From Actinomycetota bacterium (lineage in GTDB: Bacteria > Actinomycetota > Actinomycetes > Actinomycetales > Microbacteriaceae), in the NCBI GenBank assembly GCA_009704945.1, contig WLDG01000001.1:1-64000 (forward strand): a DNA stretch of 64,000 nt, in the 5' to 3' direction. Below the pieces are notes generated by a model. It searched no databases, was not told the origin of the DNA, and saw nothing but the letters and a program-made list of their open reading frames with translations. Of the stretch, positions 26,284 to 35,856 are shown piece by piece. Both the position numbers and the translations under genes were made by a program. Position 1 is the stretch's first letter; every line of letters starts with the position of its first letter.

Positions 26284-27585
26284 GTGAGAAGACTGGTCTG
26301 GAAGGGCGAAATCACCGCCAACAGCGTGGCCTCGGCATTGCCTAGAGCAAGACAGTCAGATCCGAAAATCGAACAAAAAGTTCGGGACTTACTAGCAGAC
26401 GTCCAACTAAACGGAAGCGATGCATTATCCAAGCAAGCTCTTGAATTTGATGGGGTCCTGCCACAATCTATTCGCGTGCCACAGTCGGTATTGGATCAGG
26501 CTCTTGCTGAATTTGATCCTCTGCTTGAATCCGCTATCCAGGAATCAATTCGCAGAGTTCGTCTCGTTTCGCAGGAACAGCTGCCAGGCAACATAACTAG
26601 CAACGTAACTATTGGTGGTTCTGTGGAGTTGCGGTTCAAGCCTGTTGATTCAGTTGGCGTTTACGTTCCTGGTGGCAAGGCTGTTTACCCATCCAGCACG
26701 ATCATGAATGTTGTTCCGGCCCAGGTGGCGGGAGTTAAGAGAATTGCTTTAGCCTCACCCGCCCAAAAAACAAATGGCGGACTTCCCGATAAAACTGTTC
26801 TCGCCACCGCCGCACTTTTGGGAATTACAGAGGTTTATGCAATCGGTGGGGCTGGGGCAGTTGCTGCTTTCGCTTACGGAGTTGAAGACCTTTCACTTGA
26901 GCCCGTGCAGATGATTACAGGCCCTGGCAACATCTATGTCGCGACTGCCAAGCAACTGTTGAGATCGGTTGTTGCTATTGATTCTGAGGCCGGGCCAACC
27001 GAGATCATGGTGATCGGAGATGAGACCGCAAATCCGGCCTGGATAGCAGCTGATTTAATCTCGCAAGCAGAGCACGATGAAAATGCGGCTTCCATACTTC
27101 TTGCAACTACTTCAGAGCTAATTGATCAAGTAGAACAAGAATTGCAAAAGCAAGTAAAGGTTGCGGCTAATCAAGCCAGAGTGTTAGCAGCATTGGAAGG
27201 TCCCCAATCGGTGCTGGTTCTTGTCGATAGTTTGGACGTAGCGGCTGCAGTGGCAAATGAATATGCAGCTGAACATCTCTCGTTACAGACTTTGAAAGCA
27301 AGAGAGCTTTCGACATTAATCTCAAACGCGGGTGCGATCTTTATTGGCAGCTACGCACCCGTTAGCCTGGGCGACTATCTTGCAGGCTCGAACCATGTCT
27401 TGCCAACAGGGGCGCAAGCCAAGAGGTCCGCCGGCCTAGGAGTGTTTAGCTTTCTGCGCCCGCAGCAAGTTGTGGAATTTGATGCACCTGCCTTGGCTGA
27501 GGTCACAGAGAAGCTTGAAATTTTCTCAAACTCCGAAGGTCTACCTGGGCATGGTGAGGCGGCCCGCATTAGATTTAAGCCTTAA
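26284..27585 (+). CDS. hisD: Histidinol dehydrogenase
   Basis: HisD oxidises L-histidinol to L-histidine in two NAD-dependent steps, the end of histidine synthesis. Signatures include [80 protein letters not shown] (zinc ligands Gln and His), and [12 protein letters not shown] with the catalytic Glu-His pair. [18 protein letters not shown] is also conserved. The 433-residue length is usual. GTG start; the TAATG overlap couples it to nrdR. The remaining his genes are not in the window. Confidence 0.96.
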   Translation: MRRLVWKGEITANSVASALPRARQSDPKIEQKVRDLLADVQLNGSDALSKQALEFDGVLPQSIRVPQSVLDQALAEFDPLLESAIQESIRRVRLVSQEQLPGNITSNVTIGGSVELRFKPVDSVGVYVPGGKAVYPSSTIMNVVPAQVAGVKRIALASPAQKTNGGLPDKTVLATAALLGITEVYAIGGAGAVAAFAYGVEDLSLEPVQMITGPGNIYVATAKQLLRSVVAIDSEAGPTEIMVIGDETANPAWIAADLISQAEHDENAASILLATTSELIDQVEQELQKQVKVAANQARVLAALEGPQSVLVLVDSLDVAAAVANEYAAEHLSLQTLKARELSTLISNAGAIFIGSYAPVSLGDYLAGSNHVLPTGAQAKRSAGLGVFSFLRPQQVVEFDAPALAEVTEKLEIFSNSEGLPGHGEAARIRFKP

Positions 27586-28025
27586 TGCATTGTCCATTTT
27601 GTAGGCACTCTGACTCCCGAGTCATTGACTCCAGGACGTCTGACGACGGAGCATCAATCCGACGAAGACGGCAATGCCCTGAATGCCAAAAACGATTCAC
27701 GACCGTTGAAACCGCTTCCTTGATGGTTACAAAACGTTCCGGGGCAACTGAGCCATTTAGCCGAGACAAAGTCATTGCAGGCGTGCGCAAAGCATGTCAG
27801 GGGAGACCAGTAACGGATGCTGACCTCGCACTCCTAGCTCAACAGGTTGAAGAAACACTTCGATCAACCGGGGCTGCGAGTATTGATGCACAAGAAATTG
27901 GTCTCGCAATTCTCGATCCCCTAAAGGAACTGGATCAAGTCGCTTTCATGCGCTTCGCCAGCGTGTATCAAGCGTGGGACTCCTTGGACGACTTCAACCG
28001 AGCTATTGAAGAGCTGCGCGGTTGA
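27585..28025 (+). CDS. nrdR: Transcriptional repressor NrdR
   Basis: NrdR represses ribonucleotide reductase genes in response to the ATP/dATP ratio. The N-terminal zinc ribbon has four cysteines at residues 3, 6, 31 and 34 ([10 protein letters not shown]...[13 protein letters not shown]). The ATP-cone domain follows, with [28 protein letters not shown] and [17 protein letters not shown]. At 146 residues it is complete. ATG overlaps the hisD stop, and its own stop overlaps the pyrD ATG by one base. No nrd gene or obvious NrdR box is in the window. Confidence 0.96.
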   Translation: MHCPFCRHSDSRVIDSRTSDDGASIRRRRQCPECQKRFTTVETASLMVTKRSGATEPFSRDKVIAGVRKACQGRPVTDADLALLAQQVEETLRSTGAASIDAQEIGLAILDPLKELDQVAFMRFASVYQAWDSLDDFNRAIEELRG

Positions 28026-28999
28026 TGTACCGATTTCTGTTTAATCTTGTTTTTAGAAAACTAGATCCTGAGCTTGCACACTCCCTTGGGGCTGGGGTAA
28101 TTCAATTGTCTGCTTTCCTTCCTGTTAGGAAACGATCCGGCCAGGTTGAAGTAGCGGGACTTCAATTTACAAACCGAATCGGCATGGCAGCAGGCTTTGA
28201 TAAGAATGCAAAATTGGTTCGCGGACTCTACAAACTAGGTTTTGGTCATGTTGAAATTGGAACTGTCACTCCAAAACCACAAGCAGGGAACGAGAAACCT
28301 AGGCTTTTCAGGCTCATAGAGCTTCGTGCACTTATCAATCGAATGGGCTTCAACAATGATGGCGTTGAGGCTATTGCGAAACGCCTAAATCGGCTACGCT
28401 CGCGCACCGACGCTCTTCCAATAATTGGAGTAAACATTGGAAAGAATAAGGCAACCCCGGCTGAACGGGCAGCAGAAGATTACGAGTATTGCGCCAGAGA
28501 ACTAGGACCCTTCTCTGACTATCTAGCAGTGAATGTCTCAAGTCCGAATACGCCTGGGCTGCGAGATTTACAACAAGTTGAATCTCTGAAACCGATTCTT
28601 CAGGCAGTTATTGGGAGTGCGGGCGGAAAGCCAGTCTTCGTGAAGATTTCACCAGATTTATCCGATAGCGATGCATTATCAATCGCAGAGCTCATAAATG
28701 AATTGAACCTTGCCGGAGTCATCTCGTGCAATACAACCGTGAGTAGACCTAGCTCGAACGAGAAGTACATATCTGAACAAGGTGGGCTTTCGGGTCCACC
28801 GCTCGGCCAACGCTCTAAAGATTTATTGAAGCTTCTTCGTGGAGCGTTGCCGAACAAAGCAATTATCTCTGTTGGAGGAATCGAGACCGCACTTGACGTT
28901 AGTGAGAGGCTCAACCTCGGCGCAGACTTGGTTCAGGGGTACACAGGTTTTGTGTACTTTGGTCCGAGCTGGCCAAAGCTTTTGACTAAGGGCGCGTAG
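28025..28999 (+). CDS. pyrD: Dihydroorotate dehydrogenase (quinone), class 2
   Basis: PyrD oxidises dihydroorotate to orotate and passes electrons to the quinone pool at the membrane. The class 2 form is shown by the N-terminal hydrophobic helix region ([28 protein letters not shown]) and a catalytic serine in LAVNVSSPNTPGLRDLQ. NRIGMAAGFDKNA, IGTVTPKPQAGNEKPRLFRL, NRMGFNNDG and the FMN site IISVGGIETALD fit. ATG 28025 overlaps the nrdR stop and is preferred to TTG 28022. The 3' end overlaps the convergent aldo/keto reductase gene by 14 bases. Confidence 0.95.
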   Translation: MYRFLFNLVFRKLDPELAHSLGAGVIQLSAFLPVRKRSGQVEVAGLQFTNRIGMAAGFDKNAKLVRGLYKLGFGHVEIGTVTPKPQAGNEKPRLFRLIELRALINRMGFNNDGVEAIAKRLNRLRSRTDALPIIGVNIGKNKATPAERAAEDYEYCARELGPFSDYLAVNVSSPNTPGLRDLQQVESLKPILQAVIGSAGGKPVFVKISPDLSDSDALSIAELINELNLAGVISCNTTVSRPSSNEKYISEQGGLSGPPLGQRSKDLLKLLRGALPNKAIISVGGIETALDVSERLNLGADLVQGYTGFVYFGPSWPKLLTKGA

Positions 29000-29984
29000 G
29001 CGGCGATTGAGTCAATTCTGGGTCTCTGACAATTGAGTCGCTCAGGATTTCATCAATCTTCTTCATCACATCAGCTGAAAGCTTCACGCCTGCTGCCTTG
29101 GAGTTCTCAGTTATCTGTTCAGGCTTTGATGCTCCAACAATTGCTGCTGCAACGTTCTGGTTTTGTAGAACCCAGGCGATTGCCAGCTGTCCCATTTCAA
29201 GACCCAGGTCCGCGGCGATTGGCCTCAAATTCTGCACTTTTGTTAGGACATCATCCGACATGAACTTTTCGATTATTGACGAAGTCTTTGGATCGGCAGC
29301 TCTGGATCCTGCCGGGGCGTTGGCACCAGGTAGGTACTTTCCGGTTAGTACGCCCTGGGCAATCGGCGACCAAACAATTTGGGATAGTCCAAGTTCCTGA
29401 GACGTTGGAATTACTTTCTCTTCAATTACCCTCCACAGCATCGAATACTGCGGCTGATTGGAGATGAGTTGGAACCCAAGTTGATCAGCAAGTTTCTTAC
29501 CTGCTCTAATCTGTTCCGCATTCCACTCCGATACACCTATGTAGTGAACTTTTCCTTGCCGAACTAGATCCGCAAAAGCCTGCATCGTCTCCTCAAGCGG
29601 TGTTTCATAGTCGAAACGATGTGCCTGGTAGAGGTCGATATAATCTGTTTGAAGTCGCTTGAGCGAACCGTGAAGGGCTTCAAAAATGTGCTTCCTGGAT
29701 AGTCCTACATCATTTGGACCTTTTTCCGCGACCGGCCAGTAAACCTTAGTGAAGATTTCAATCCCTTCACGACGTTGGCCTTTGAGTGCGGTTCCCATGA
29801 CTACTTCTGCAGCTTGATTGGCATAAACATCTGCGGTGTCATAGGTGGTGATGCCAGCATCAAGGGCCGCATGCACTGTCTTGATGGCTTGATTGTCTTC
29901 AACTTGTGAAGCGTGGGTTAGCCAGTTTCCATAAATTATTTCTGAGACTTTGAGTCCAGAGTTACCTAAATAGCGAAATTCCAC
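28986..29984 (-). CDS. Aldo/keto reductase (potassium channel beta-like subfamily)
   Basis: An NADPH-dependent (beta/alpha)8 barrel oxidoreductase of 332 residues. The catalytic tetrad is visible: Asp and Tyr in TTYDTADVYANQAAEV, Lys in IEIFTKVYWPV, and His in DLYQAHRFDYETPLEETMQAFADLV. IVGASKPEQITENSKAAGV is the cofactor phosphate site. It resembles the Kv-beta/YghZ-type group (MEFRYLGNSGLKVSEIIYGNW). The substrate is unknown; carbonyl detoxification is common in the group. Nine bases separate it from the upstream DUF3043 gene on the same strand. Confidence 0.92.
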   Translation of the reverse strand: MEFRYLGNSGLKVSEIIYGNWLTHASQVEDNQAIKTVHAALDAGITTYDTADVYANQAAEVVMGTALKGQRREGIEIFTKVYWPVAEKGPNDVGLSRKHIFEALHGSLKRLQTDYIDLYQAHRFDYETPLEETMQAFADLVRQGKVHYIGVSEWNAEQIRAGKKLADQLGFQLISNQPQYSMLWRVIEEKVIPTSQELGLSQIVWSPIAQGVLTGKYLPGANAPAGSRAADPKTSSIIEKFMSDDVLTKVQNLRPIAADLGLEMGQLAIAWVLQNQNVAAAIVGASKPEQITENSKAAGVKLSADVMKKIDEILSDSIVRDPELTQSPPTRP

Positions 29985-29993
29985 TTTTTCTCC

Positions 29994-30527
29994 CTAAAAT
30001 TTTTGAAATCTAGATACTTGCGGTTTTGGAATTCTGAGCGATCTCATTTGGATAGATCGCATAGCCGCATACCAAGCAATTCCCTGTTCCAAGTTTTCTT
30101 GTCCAAACTTGATTGCTACCTTCTTTTTAGTAGATTTTCCGACCAGGGTTGCATCTAATGCAACGATCCCGAACAGTCCCCACATTGCAAACAGAGCAAT
30201 GACTTGCAAGATAAAAGAATCAATAAAAGTCATGAAAACTACAATGAAAAGCATTGGTAAGACAAGCTCACCTGCTGTAAAGCGAGCATCAACCAGGTCT
30301 CTGGCGAATCGGCGTTGTGGGCCTTTGTCCCGAGCACTGAGGTAGCGTTCATCGCCAGCCATCATGCCTTCACGAATCTGCTGGCGCTGAATTCGAACTT
30401 TTTCTTTATCAGCTCTTTTTGCTTCCTTAGATCGATCTCCGACCAGGGGCTTCTTTCTGGCCTTCTCACGCTCTTTACGAGTAGGAGTTGGTTTTCCCTT
30501 GCCTTGGTTTGAACTTTGTTCGGACAT
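29994..30527 (-). CDS. DUF3043 membrane protein
   Basis: An actinobacterial protein of unknown function. The first 90 residues are highly charged and basic (KPTPTRKEREKARKKPLVGDRSKEAKRADKEKVRIQRQQIREGMMAGDERYLSARDKGPQRRFARDLVDAR), the DUF3043 signature. Two membrane helices follow (LVLPMLFIVVFMTFIDSFILQVIALFAMWGLFGIVAL). The tail is amphipathic and basic. ATG 30527 is preferred to the upstream GTG 30533, because AAAGG lies five bases before it. The divergent peptidase gene begins only 36 bases away. Confidence 0.88.
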   Translation of the reverse strand: MSEQSSNQGKGKPTPTRKEREKARKKPLVGDRSKEAKRADKEKVRIQRQQIREGMMAGDERYLSARDKGPQRRFARDLVDARFTAGELVLPMLFIVVFMTFIDSFILQVIALFAMWGLFGIVALDATLVGKSTKKKVAIKFGQENLEQGIAWYAAMRSIQMRSLRIPKPQVSRFQKF

Positions 30528-30563
30528 CGGCACCTTTCAAGCTTCTGCCACTAGATTACTGCC

Positions 30564-31967
30564 ATGTCCTTTAGTGAAATTTCTCTAGATGCTGATTTGG
30601 TAGCAAAGAGCTCAGGCTGGTGCAGGGATCAGTTTCCTGATGCCGTTACTACGCTCTCAAAACTCGTCAGGATTCCTGGAATTGCCTGGCCGGCATTTGA
30701 CCCTGCCTATTTGGAGCAATCTGCCCAGGCTGTGGCAGACGAGCTGTCTAGCATCGGATTCTTTGATTTCGTTGATGTTCGACGTTCGAAGAAACCAAAT
30801 GGCGAGAATGGGGCGCCTGCAGTTCTAGCTAGGAGGCAAGGCGACCCTGAAGCGCCACATGTTTTGCTTTATGCGCATCATGACGTGCAACCACCAGGTG
30901 AGCGTGACCTTTGGGAGAGTGAGCCCTTCGAAGTTTCCAAGCGAGGAGATCGTTTATTTGGTCGGGGAGTGGCAGATGATAAGGCAGGAATTGTTACTCA
31001 CCTCTACGCGCTCAGAGGGCTCAAAAACCTCGCAGACCAACTCCGCATAGGCGTCACGGTGTTCATTGAAGGAGAGGAAGAAGCTGGATCAGAGTCCTTC
31101 CAAAATTTCCTAGCTGACAACCTGGCGGATTTGCGGGCAGACCTGATTGTGGTGGCTGATAGTGGCAACTGGTCCACTGAGGTGCCAGCTCTGACAACGA
31201 GTCTTCGCGGGGTTGTCTCCCAAACCTTCACCGTAAAGACCCTAGATCACGCTTTACACTCCGGGATGTACGGTGGCCCGCTGCCCGATGCAATGAGCGC
31301 CATGGTCATTCTTCTTTCGACTCTCTTGGACAAAAATGGCGATGTTTCGATATCAGGACTCAAGTCCGACCCAACCCATGGACCAGAGGTTAGCGAAGAA
31401 CAGCTAGCTGCCGAGTCAGGGCTTTTGCCTGGAGTTGGTCGAATTGGGACGAAGCCCATCACGCAACAAATTTGGGGAGAACCCGCAGTGACTGTAATTG
31501 GCTTGGATTTTCCATCTGTTGCGATTTCTTCCAATACGGCCCAGCCACAGGTGACTGCAAGAGTCTCGCTCAGATTAGCTCCCAGCGAGGATCCCAGCAG
31601 GGGTCTGGAGCTGCTCAAGAAACACCTGGTTGACAATGCACCATTTGGTGCATTGGTGGAGTTTGGCCACTCCGAACAAGGGCCTGGCTACTTTGCCAAG
31701 AAGGGTTGGGCCTCCCAGCTATCTCACAGCATACTTTCAGCTGTTTGGCCTCAACCCTCGGTGGACATTGGAGTTGGCGGTTCCATACCCTTCATTTCTC
31801 ACTTTGCCGAGGCCTTCCCTGAGGCTGAAATCCTGGTCACCGGGGTAGAGGATCCGGACTCCAGGGCTCACAGTCCGAATGAGAGCCAACACCTGCCAAC
31901 TCTGGAGAGAGCCATAACGGCAGAAACCCTGCTTTTGTTGCATGGGAATCTGTTGCGCCGGAAGTAG
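30564..31967 (+). CDS. M20 family metallopeptidase (dipeptidase-like)
   Basis: A zinc dipeptidase or deacylase of 467 residues. The metal site motifs are VLLYAHHDVQPPGERDLWESEPFEVSKRGDRLFGRGVADDKAG and the catalytic glutamates in VTVFIEGEEEAGSESF. A dimerisation domain lies between, with SGMYGGPLPDAMSAMVILLSTL. This arrangement matches the PepV/CNDP-type dipeptidases. The substrate is not known. TAGATT at about 30553-30558 lies only six bases from the ATG and there is no Shine-Dalgarno match, so the transcript may be leaderless. erpA follows after 24 bases. Confidence 0.92.
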   Translation: MSFSEISLDADLVAKSSGWCRDQFPDAVTTLSKLVRIPGIAWPAFDPAYLEQSAQAVADELSSIGFFDFVDVRRSKKPNGENGAPAVLARRQGDPEAPHVLLYAHHDVQPPGERDLWESEPFEVSKRGDRLFGRGVADDKAGIVTHLYALRGLKNLADQLRIGVTVFIEGEEEAGSESFQNFLADNLADLRADLIVVADSGNWSTEVPALTTSLRGVVSQTFTVKTLDHALHSGMYGGPLPDAMSAMVILLSTLLDKNGDVSISGLKSDPTHGPEVSEEQLAAESGLLPGVGRIGTKPITQQIWGEPAVTVIGLDFPSVAISSNTAQPQVTARVSLRLAPSEDPSRGLELLKKHLVDNAPFGALVEFGHSEQGPGYFAKKGWASQLSHSILSAVWPQPSVDIGVGGSIPFISHFAEAFPEAEILVTGVEDPDSRAHSPNESQHLPTLERAITAETLLLLHGNLLRRK

Positions 31968-31991
31968 TTAAACTATCTATGGAGGACAAAA

Positions 31992-32333
31992 ATGACTGAA
32001 GTAATGACCCATGGCGTAAAGCTGACAGAGACAGCCGTCAGCAAGGTCAAGAACCTTCTGCAAGCTGAAGGTAGAGAAGATCTGCGCTTGAGAGTTGCTG
32101 TCCAGCCTGGTGGCTGCTCAGGGCTCATTTACCAGCTGTTCTTCGATGAGACGCTCGAAGAGAGTGACGCCGTTGTTGATTTTGGGGGAGTAGAGGTCGT
32201 CGTTGACCCAATGAGTGTCCCCTATCTTGATGGAGCCTCCATTGATTTTGAAGACACCATTCAGAAGCAGGGTTTCACCATTGACAATCCAAATGCGAGC
32301 GGCTCTTGCGCTTGCGGCGACTCCTTTAGCTAA
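31992..32333 (+). CDS. erpA: Iron-sulfur cluster insertion protein ErpA (HesB/IscA family)
   Basis: An A-type carrier that delivers Fe-S clusters to apoproteins. The three ligand cysteines are visible: VQPGGCSGLIYQLFFDE near residue 40, and SCACGDSFS at the C-terminus. The 113-residue length fits. GTG or ATG choices do not arise because ATGGAGGACAAAAATG gives a clear GGAGG. In actinobacteria this gene often sits beside the cytochrome oxidase genes, as here; the Rieske protein QcrA is one plausible client. No isc/suf genes are adjacent. Confidence 0.93.
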   Translation: MTEVMTHGVKLTETAVSKVKNLLQAEGREDLRLRVAVQPGGCSGLIYQLFFDETLEESDAVVDFGGVEVVVDPMSVPYLDGASIDFEDTIQKQGFTIDNPNASGSCACGDSFS

Positions 32334-32342
32334 ATAGGCGCA

Positions 32343-32376
32343 ATCTGAAACCCTGTGCCAGATTTCAGGGTAAAAT
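32343..32376 (+). promoter_or_regulatory. Overlapping hairpins and possible -10 upstream of ctaC
   Basis: CTGAAA (32345-32350) can pair with TTTCAG (32363-32368), and ACCCTG (32350-32355) with CAGGGT (32366-32371). The two stems exclude each other. TAAAAT (32371-32376) could be a -10 for ctaC. There is no T-run, so an erpA terminator is unlikely. Function is inferred from position only. Confidence 0.35.
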
Positions 32377-32408
32377 AGCCAAAGACCTAAAAACAAAAGG
32401 ATTTTGAA

Positions 32409-33263
32409 TTGGCTAATCGGCGTCGAAAACTGGCTCTGGTCAGTCTTTTCTCAACTCTTGCCCTAGTTCTTGCCGGTTGCACCCCAGAGGTTCAGCGCGG
32501 GTTCCTGCCTGATTCTGCCGGAGTAACCAATCACACCGATCGAATCATTGGTCTTTGGACAACATCATGGATTGTTTTGCTTTTGGTCGGAGTCGTTGCC
32601 TGGGGCCTCATGGCTTGGGCACTAATTGTTTACCGTCGACGCAAAGGCGAAACAGGCCTTCCACCTCAACTTCGTTACAACATGCCGATCGAGGCTTTGT
32701 TTACGGCAATTCCGCTGATCCTGGTTCTAGGGTTCTTTGCCTTCACTGCTCGAGACACTGCCGCTATCGAAGCGAAAATTGAAAACCCAGATGTTCACAT
32801 CGAAGTTATTGGCAAACAGTGGAGCTGGGACTTCAACTACGTAGATGCGAATGTTTACTATTCCGGCATACAGGCTCAGTTCACAGGCACAGAAGAGAAC
32901 ATCATGGAAACTCTTCCAACTCTTTATCTGCCAGTTGGAAAATCGGTGCAAATTGATCTCTCATCACGCGATGTGATTCATAGTTTTTGGGTTGTTGAGT
33001 TTCTTTACAAGAAAGACATGTTTCCAGCCAAGACCAACCACATGTACTTCACGCCTTTGAAAGAAGGAACTTACGTTGGTAAGTGTGCGGAGCTTTGCGG
33101 GGAGTACCACTCAATGATGCTTTTCAATGTCAAGGTAGTTTCACAAGCGGAGTATGAAGCTCATCTTGCGAGCTTGGCAGCTAAGGGCAACGTGGGGCAG
33201 CTTTCCACGGAGTATGACAGAAACCAGAATCTTCCTGGTGGCGACCCAGAGATAAGAGGCTAA
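32409..33263 (+). CDS. ctaC: Cytochrome c oxidase subunit II (aa3 type)
   Basis: CtaC carries the CuA centre that takes electrons from the cytochrome c domain of QcrC. It starts with TTG after AAAAGGA. A lipoprotein signal peptide ends in LVLAGCTPE, so Cys24 or nearby is probably lipidated. Two membrane helices follow ([23 protein letters not shown] and [19 protein letters not shown]). The CuA ligands lie in [11 protein letters not shown] and [14 protein letters not shown]. The gene is 284 residues long and leads the ctaC-ctaD-ctaF operon. Confidence 0.96.
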   Translation: MANRRRKLALVSLFSTLALVLAGCTPEVQRGFLPDSAGVTNHTDRIIGLWTTSWIVLLLVGVVAWGLMAWALIVYRRRKGETGLPPQLRYNMPIEALFTAIPLILVLGFFAFTARDTAAIEAKIENPDVHIEVIGKQWSWDFNYVDANVYYSGIQAQFTGTEENIMETLPTLYLPVGKSVQIDLSSRDVIHSFWVVEFLYKKDMFPAKTNHMYFTPLKEGTYVGKCAELCGEYHSMMLFNVKVVSQAEYEAHLASLAAKGNVGQLSTEYDRNQNLPGGDPEIRG

Positions 33264-33265
33264 TC

Positions 33266-34951
33266 GTGGCAACCATTACTCAAACCTCCAATCCAACTTC
33301 CTTCACTCCGAAGCGAAGCAAGGGTGAGATTCTGGTTGACTGGCTTACCACTACCGATCACAAGAAAATCGGTTACCTGTACCTCATAACCTCTTTCATT
33401 TATTTCCTGATTGCAGGAGTGATGGCTCTAGTAATCAGAGCGCAGCTAACACTTCCTGGTTTAGACATCGTTGCAACCAAAGAACAGTACAACCAGCTGT
33501 TTACGATGCACGGAACCATCATGCTCTTGATGTTTGCAACGCCGCTTTTTGCTGGCTTTGCGAACGTGCTAATGCCTGTTCAGATTGGGGCACCTGACGT
33601 TGCTTTCCCGAGACTAAACGCAATCGCATATTGGTTCTTCAACTTTGGTTCCTTTATCGCCGTATCGGGCTTCTTTACGCCACAAGGTGCAGCATCTTTT
33701 GGTTGGTTTGCTTATGCGCCGCTTTCCAACACAACATTCTCGCCTGGCATCGGAGGAGACCTATGGGTGTTTGGATTGGCGCTTAGCGGTTTTGGAACAA
33801 TTCTTGGCGGTGTTAACTTCATCACAACAATCATCACCATGCGTGCACCAGGTATGACGATGTGGAGAATGCCAATCTTCACTTGGAACACTCTTGTCAC
33901 TTCAATTTTGGTGATCATGTGCTTCCCGCCTCTTGCTGCAGCACTGTTTGCCTTGGGGGCTGACCGACGATTCGGTGCCCACATTTTTGATCCGGAAAAC
34001 GGTGGCGCGATGCTGTGGCAACACCTGTTCTGGTTCTTCGGTCATCCAGAGGTATACATTTTGGCGCTGCCGTTCTTTGGAATCGTCTCGGAGATATTCC
34101 CGGTTTTTAGTCGCAAGCCGATCTTTGGTTACAAGACGTTGGTCTACGCGACTATCGCGATTGCTGCTCTTTCCATGACCGTGTGGGCTCACCACATGTA
34201 TGTCACTGGCCAGGTACTTCTTCCATTCTTTGCTTTCACAACAATGTTGATTGCAGTTCCAACCGGAGTGAAGATATTCAACTGGATTGGAACAATGTGG
34301 CGAGGGTCAATTACCTTCGAAACACCAATGGTTTTTGCTCTTGGCTTCCTAGTCAGCTTTGTATTCGGTGGACTAACTGGAGTAATCCTTGCTTCACCTG
34401 CACTTGATTTCCACCTCTCTGACACTTACTTCGTGGTGGCTCACTTCCACTACGTGGTGTTCGGAACCGTGGTGTTTGCGATGTTCGCAGGCTTCTACTT
34501 CTGGTGGCCAAAGTTCACCGGCAAGATGCTGAATGAGCGTCTTGGGCACATCCACTTCTGGATTCTCTTCATCGGCTTCCACACAACCTTCCTAGTTCAA
34601 CACTGGCTGGGAGTAATGGGTATGCCAAGACGTTATGCAACATACCTCCCCGAGGATGGCTTCACTGAGTTGAACATCATTTCGACACTCGGAGCTGTTC
34701 TGTTGGCGGTATCCATGATTCCGTTCTTCTGGAATGTTTGGATTACCTACCGCCACGGAGTGAAGGTTGAACTGAAAGACCCTTGGGGCTATGGAAGATC
34801 ACTGGAATGGGCTACCGAGTCTCCGTTCCCGCGACACAACTTCCACTCGATTCCGAGAATTAGATCTGAGTCGCCTGCTTTCGACTTAAACCACCCAGAG
34901 TATGCGGCTCCAGAGGCTAAGGCTGCCTACCGTGAAGAGGGCAGAGTCTAA
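33266..34951 (+). CDS. ctaD: Cytochrome c oxidase subunit I (aa3 type)
   Basis: CtaD reduces oxygen at the heme a3-CuB centre and pumps protons. About twelve membrane helices are seen in 561 residues. Key elements are [17 protein letters not shown] (heme a ligand His), [19 protein letters not shown] with the His-Tyr cross-link pair and the E of the D-channel, WAHHMYVTG (CuB histidines) and [10 protein letters not shown] (heme ligands). GTG start two bases after ctaC. The TAATG end overlaps ctaF by one base. All catalytic residues appear intact. Confidence 0.98.
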   Translation: MATITQTSNPTSFTPKRSKGEILVDWLTTTDHKKIGYLYLITSFIYFLIAGVMALVIRAQLTLPGLDIVATKEQYNQLFTMHGTIMLLMFATPLFAGFANVLMPVQIGAPDVAFPRLNAIAYWFFNFGSFIAVSGFFTPQGAASFGWFAYAPLSNTTFSPGIGGDLWVFGLALSGFGTILGGVNFITTIITMRAPGMTMWRMPIFTWNTLVTSILVIMCFPPLAAALFALGADRRFGAHIFDPENGGAMLWQHLFWFFGHPEVYILALPFFGIVSEIFPVFSRKPIFGYKTLVYATIAIAALSMTVWAHHMYVTGQVLLPFFAFTTMLIAVPTGVKIFNWIGTMWRGSITFETPMVFALGFLVSFVFGGLTGVILASPALDFHLSDTYFVVAHFHYVVFGTVVFAMFAGFYFWWPKFTGKMLNERLGHIHFWILFIGFHTTFLVQHWLGVMGMPRRYATYLPEDGFTELNIISTLGAVLLAVSMIPFFWNVWITYRHGVKVELKDPWGYGRSLEWATESPFPRHNFHSIPRIRSESPAFDLNHPEYAAPEAKAAYREEGRV

Positions 34952-35364
34952 TGAGGACAAACATTGTCATTCTGCTTGTAATGGCTGCGTACTTCACAGT
35001 TGCTGACATTGCCTATGCGATTTGGACCTACCTAGATACTGGTGTTGTGGAGCCGATTGGAACAGCTGCCATGGCTCTACTGGTTGTTCTTTCTATCTTT
35101 ATTGCCTTCTATCTCTATAGCGGCATGCGCAGAACAGCAACCTTGCCGGAAGATCGTGACGACGCAAACATCGAGGACGATGCCGGAGAGATCGGCTTCT
35201 TTAGTCCTTGGTCATGGTGGCCGTTTATGATTGGCGCCTCCTCAGCAGTGGCCTTTGCTGGCTTAGCTGTTGGCTGGTGGCTCTTTATTGTCGCTGTTCC
35301 GTTTGCCCTCGTCGGCGTGGTTGGTTTCGTGTTTGAATACGACCGACTCGCTCACGCTCACTAA
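34951..35364 (+). CDS. ctaF: Cytochrome c oxidase subunit IV (actinobacterial type)
   Basis: A 137-residue integral protein found only with actinobacterial aa3 oxidases. Helices are visible near residues 5-28, 37-55 and two at the C-terminus (FMIGASSAVAFAGLAVGWWLFIVAVPFALVGVVGFVFEY). The polar loop holds IGFFSPWSWWPF, the conserved motif of the family. It stabilises the oxidase in the bcc-aa3 supercomplex. It ends the ctaCDF operon; ssrA begins 75 bases later. Confidence 0.92.
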   Translation: MRTNIVILLVMAAYFTVADIAYAIWTYLDTGVVEPIGTAAMALLVVLSIFIAFYLYSGMRRTATLPEDRDDANIEDDAGEIGFFSPWSWWPFMIGASSAVAFAGLAVGWWLFIVAVPFALVGVVGFVFEYDRLAHAH

Positions 35365-35438
35365 TCCCAACATTTTCACAGTATTTGGTGTTAGTCTTCT
35401 GTGCTGCCCATTGGGCTAGAACATAGAAAACTAAACAA

Positions 35439-35806
35439 GGGGATGATCGGTTTCGACACTGCAAAGCTTGCGGGAAAGAAGCGGGTCGAGGATGCACAGT
35501 TATCTCGTAAACGCTCTGTGTAACTTATAGGTGCCAATACAAAGCGCGCCGATTTCGCCCTAGCTGCTTAAGCTAGCCCCGAAATCCGTCTGCCTGGGTT
35601 TGATTTCGTCCCAGTAACAGGCGTCATCTAGAAATCTTGCTTCTCTGGTTGGTTGGTGGCCAGAGCGGGACACTTTCACTAACTGGGCTGGTCGGCGTAG
35701 TTGCTCTCGACAAATTCCGCAGCCGAGTAGAACGCCCTAGAGAGCTACACCCGTAGAAGAGTCTCGTTCTCTGCTGTGGACCCGGGTTCAATTCCCGGCA
35801 TCTCCA
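35439..35806 (+). ncRNA. ssrA: Transfer-messenger RNA (tmRNA)
   Basis: tmRNA rescues stalled ribosomes with SmpB. The 5' end GGGGATGATCGGTTTCGAC is canonical and pairs with the 3' CATCTCC to give the acceptor stem, with one G-U pair. The T-arm is CCGGGTTCAATTCCCGG. After the GCC resume codon at 35533 the tag reading frame encodes ANTKRADFALAA, stop at 35569-35571, ending in the usual ALAA degron. After the discriminator A the genome reads CA, so CCA is not encoded in full. The gene lies between the convergent ctaF and qcrB genes. Confidence 0.97.
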
Positions 35807-35811
35807 CAAAT

Positions 35812-35845
35812 AAATAAGGCCCCAGGTTCCCCTGAGGCCTTATTT
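35812..35845. terminator. Bidirectional terminator between ssrA and qcrB
   Basis: AAATAAGGCCCCAGG...CCTGAGGCCTTATTT forms a long near-perfect hairpin with A/T-rich flanks on both sides, so it can end ssrA on the plus strand and qcrB on the minus strand. It stops 12 bases before the qcrB stop codon. Confidence 0.85.
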
Positions 35846-35856
35846 GCTTTAACTAT

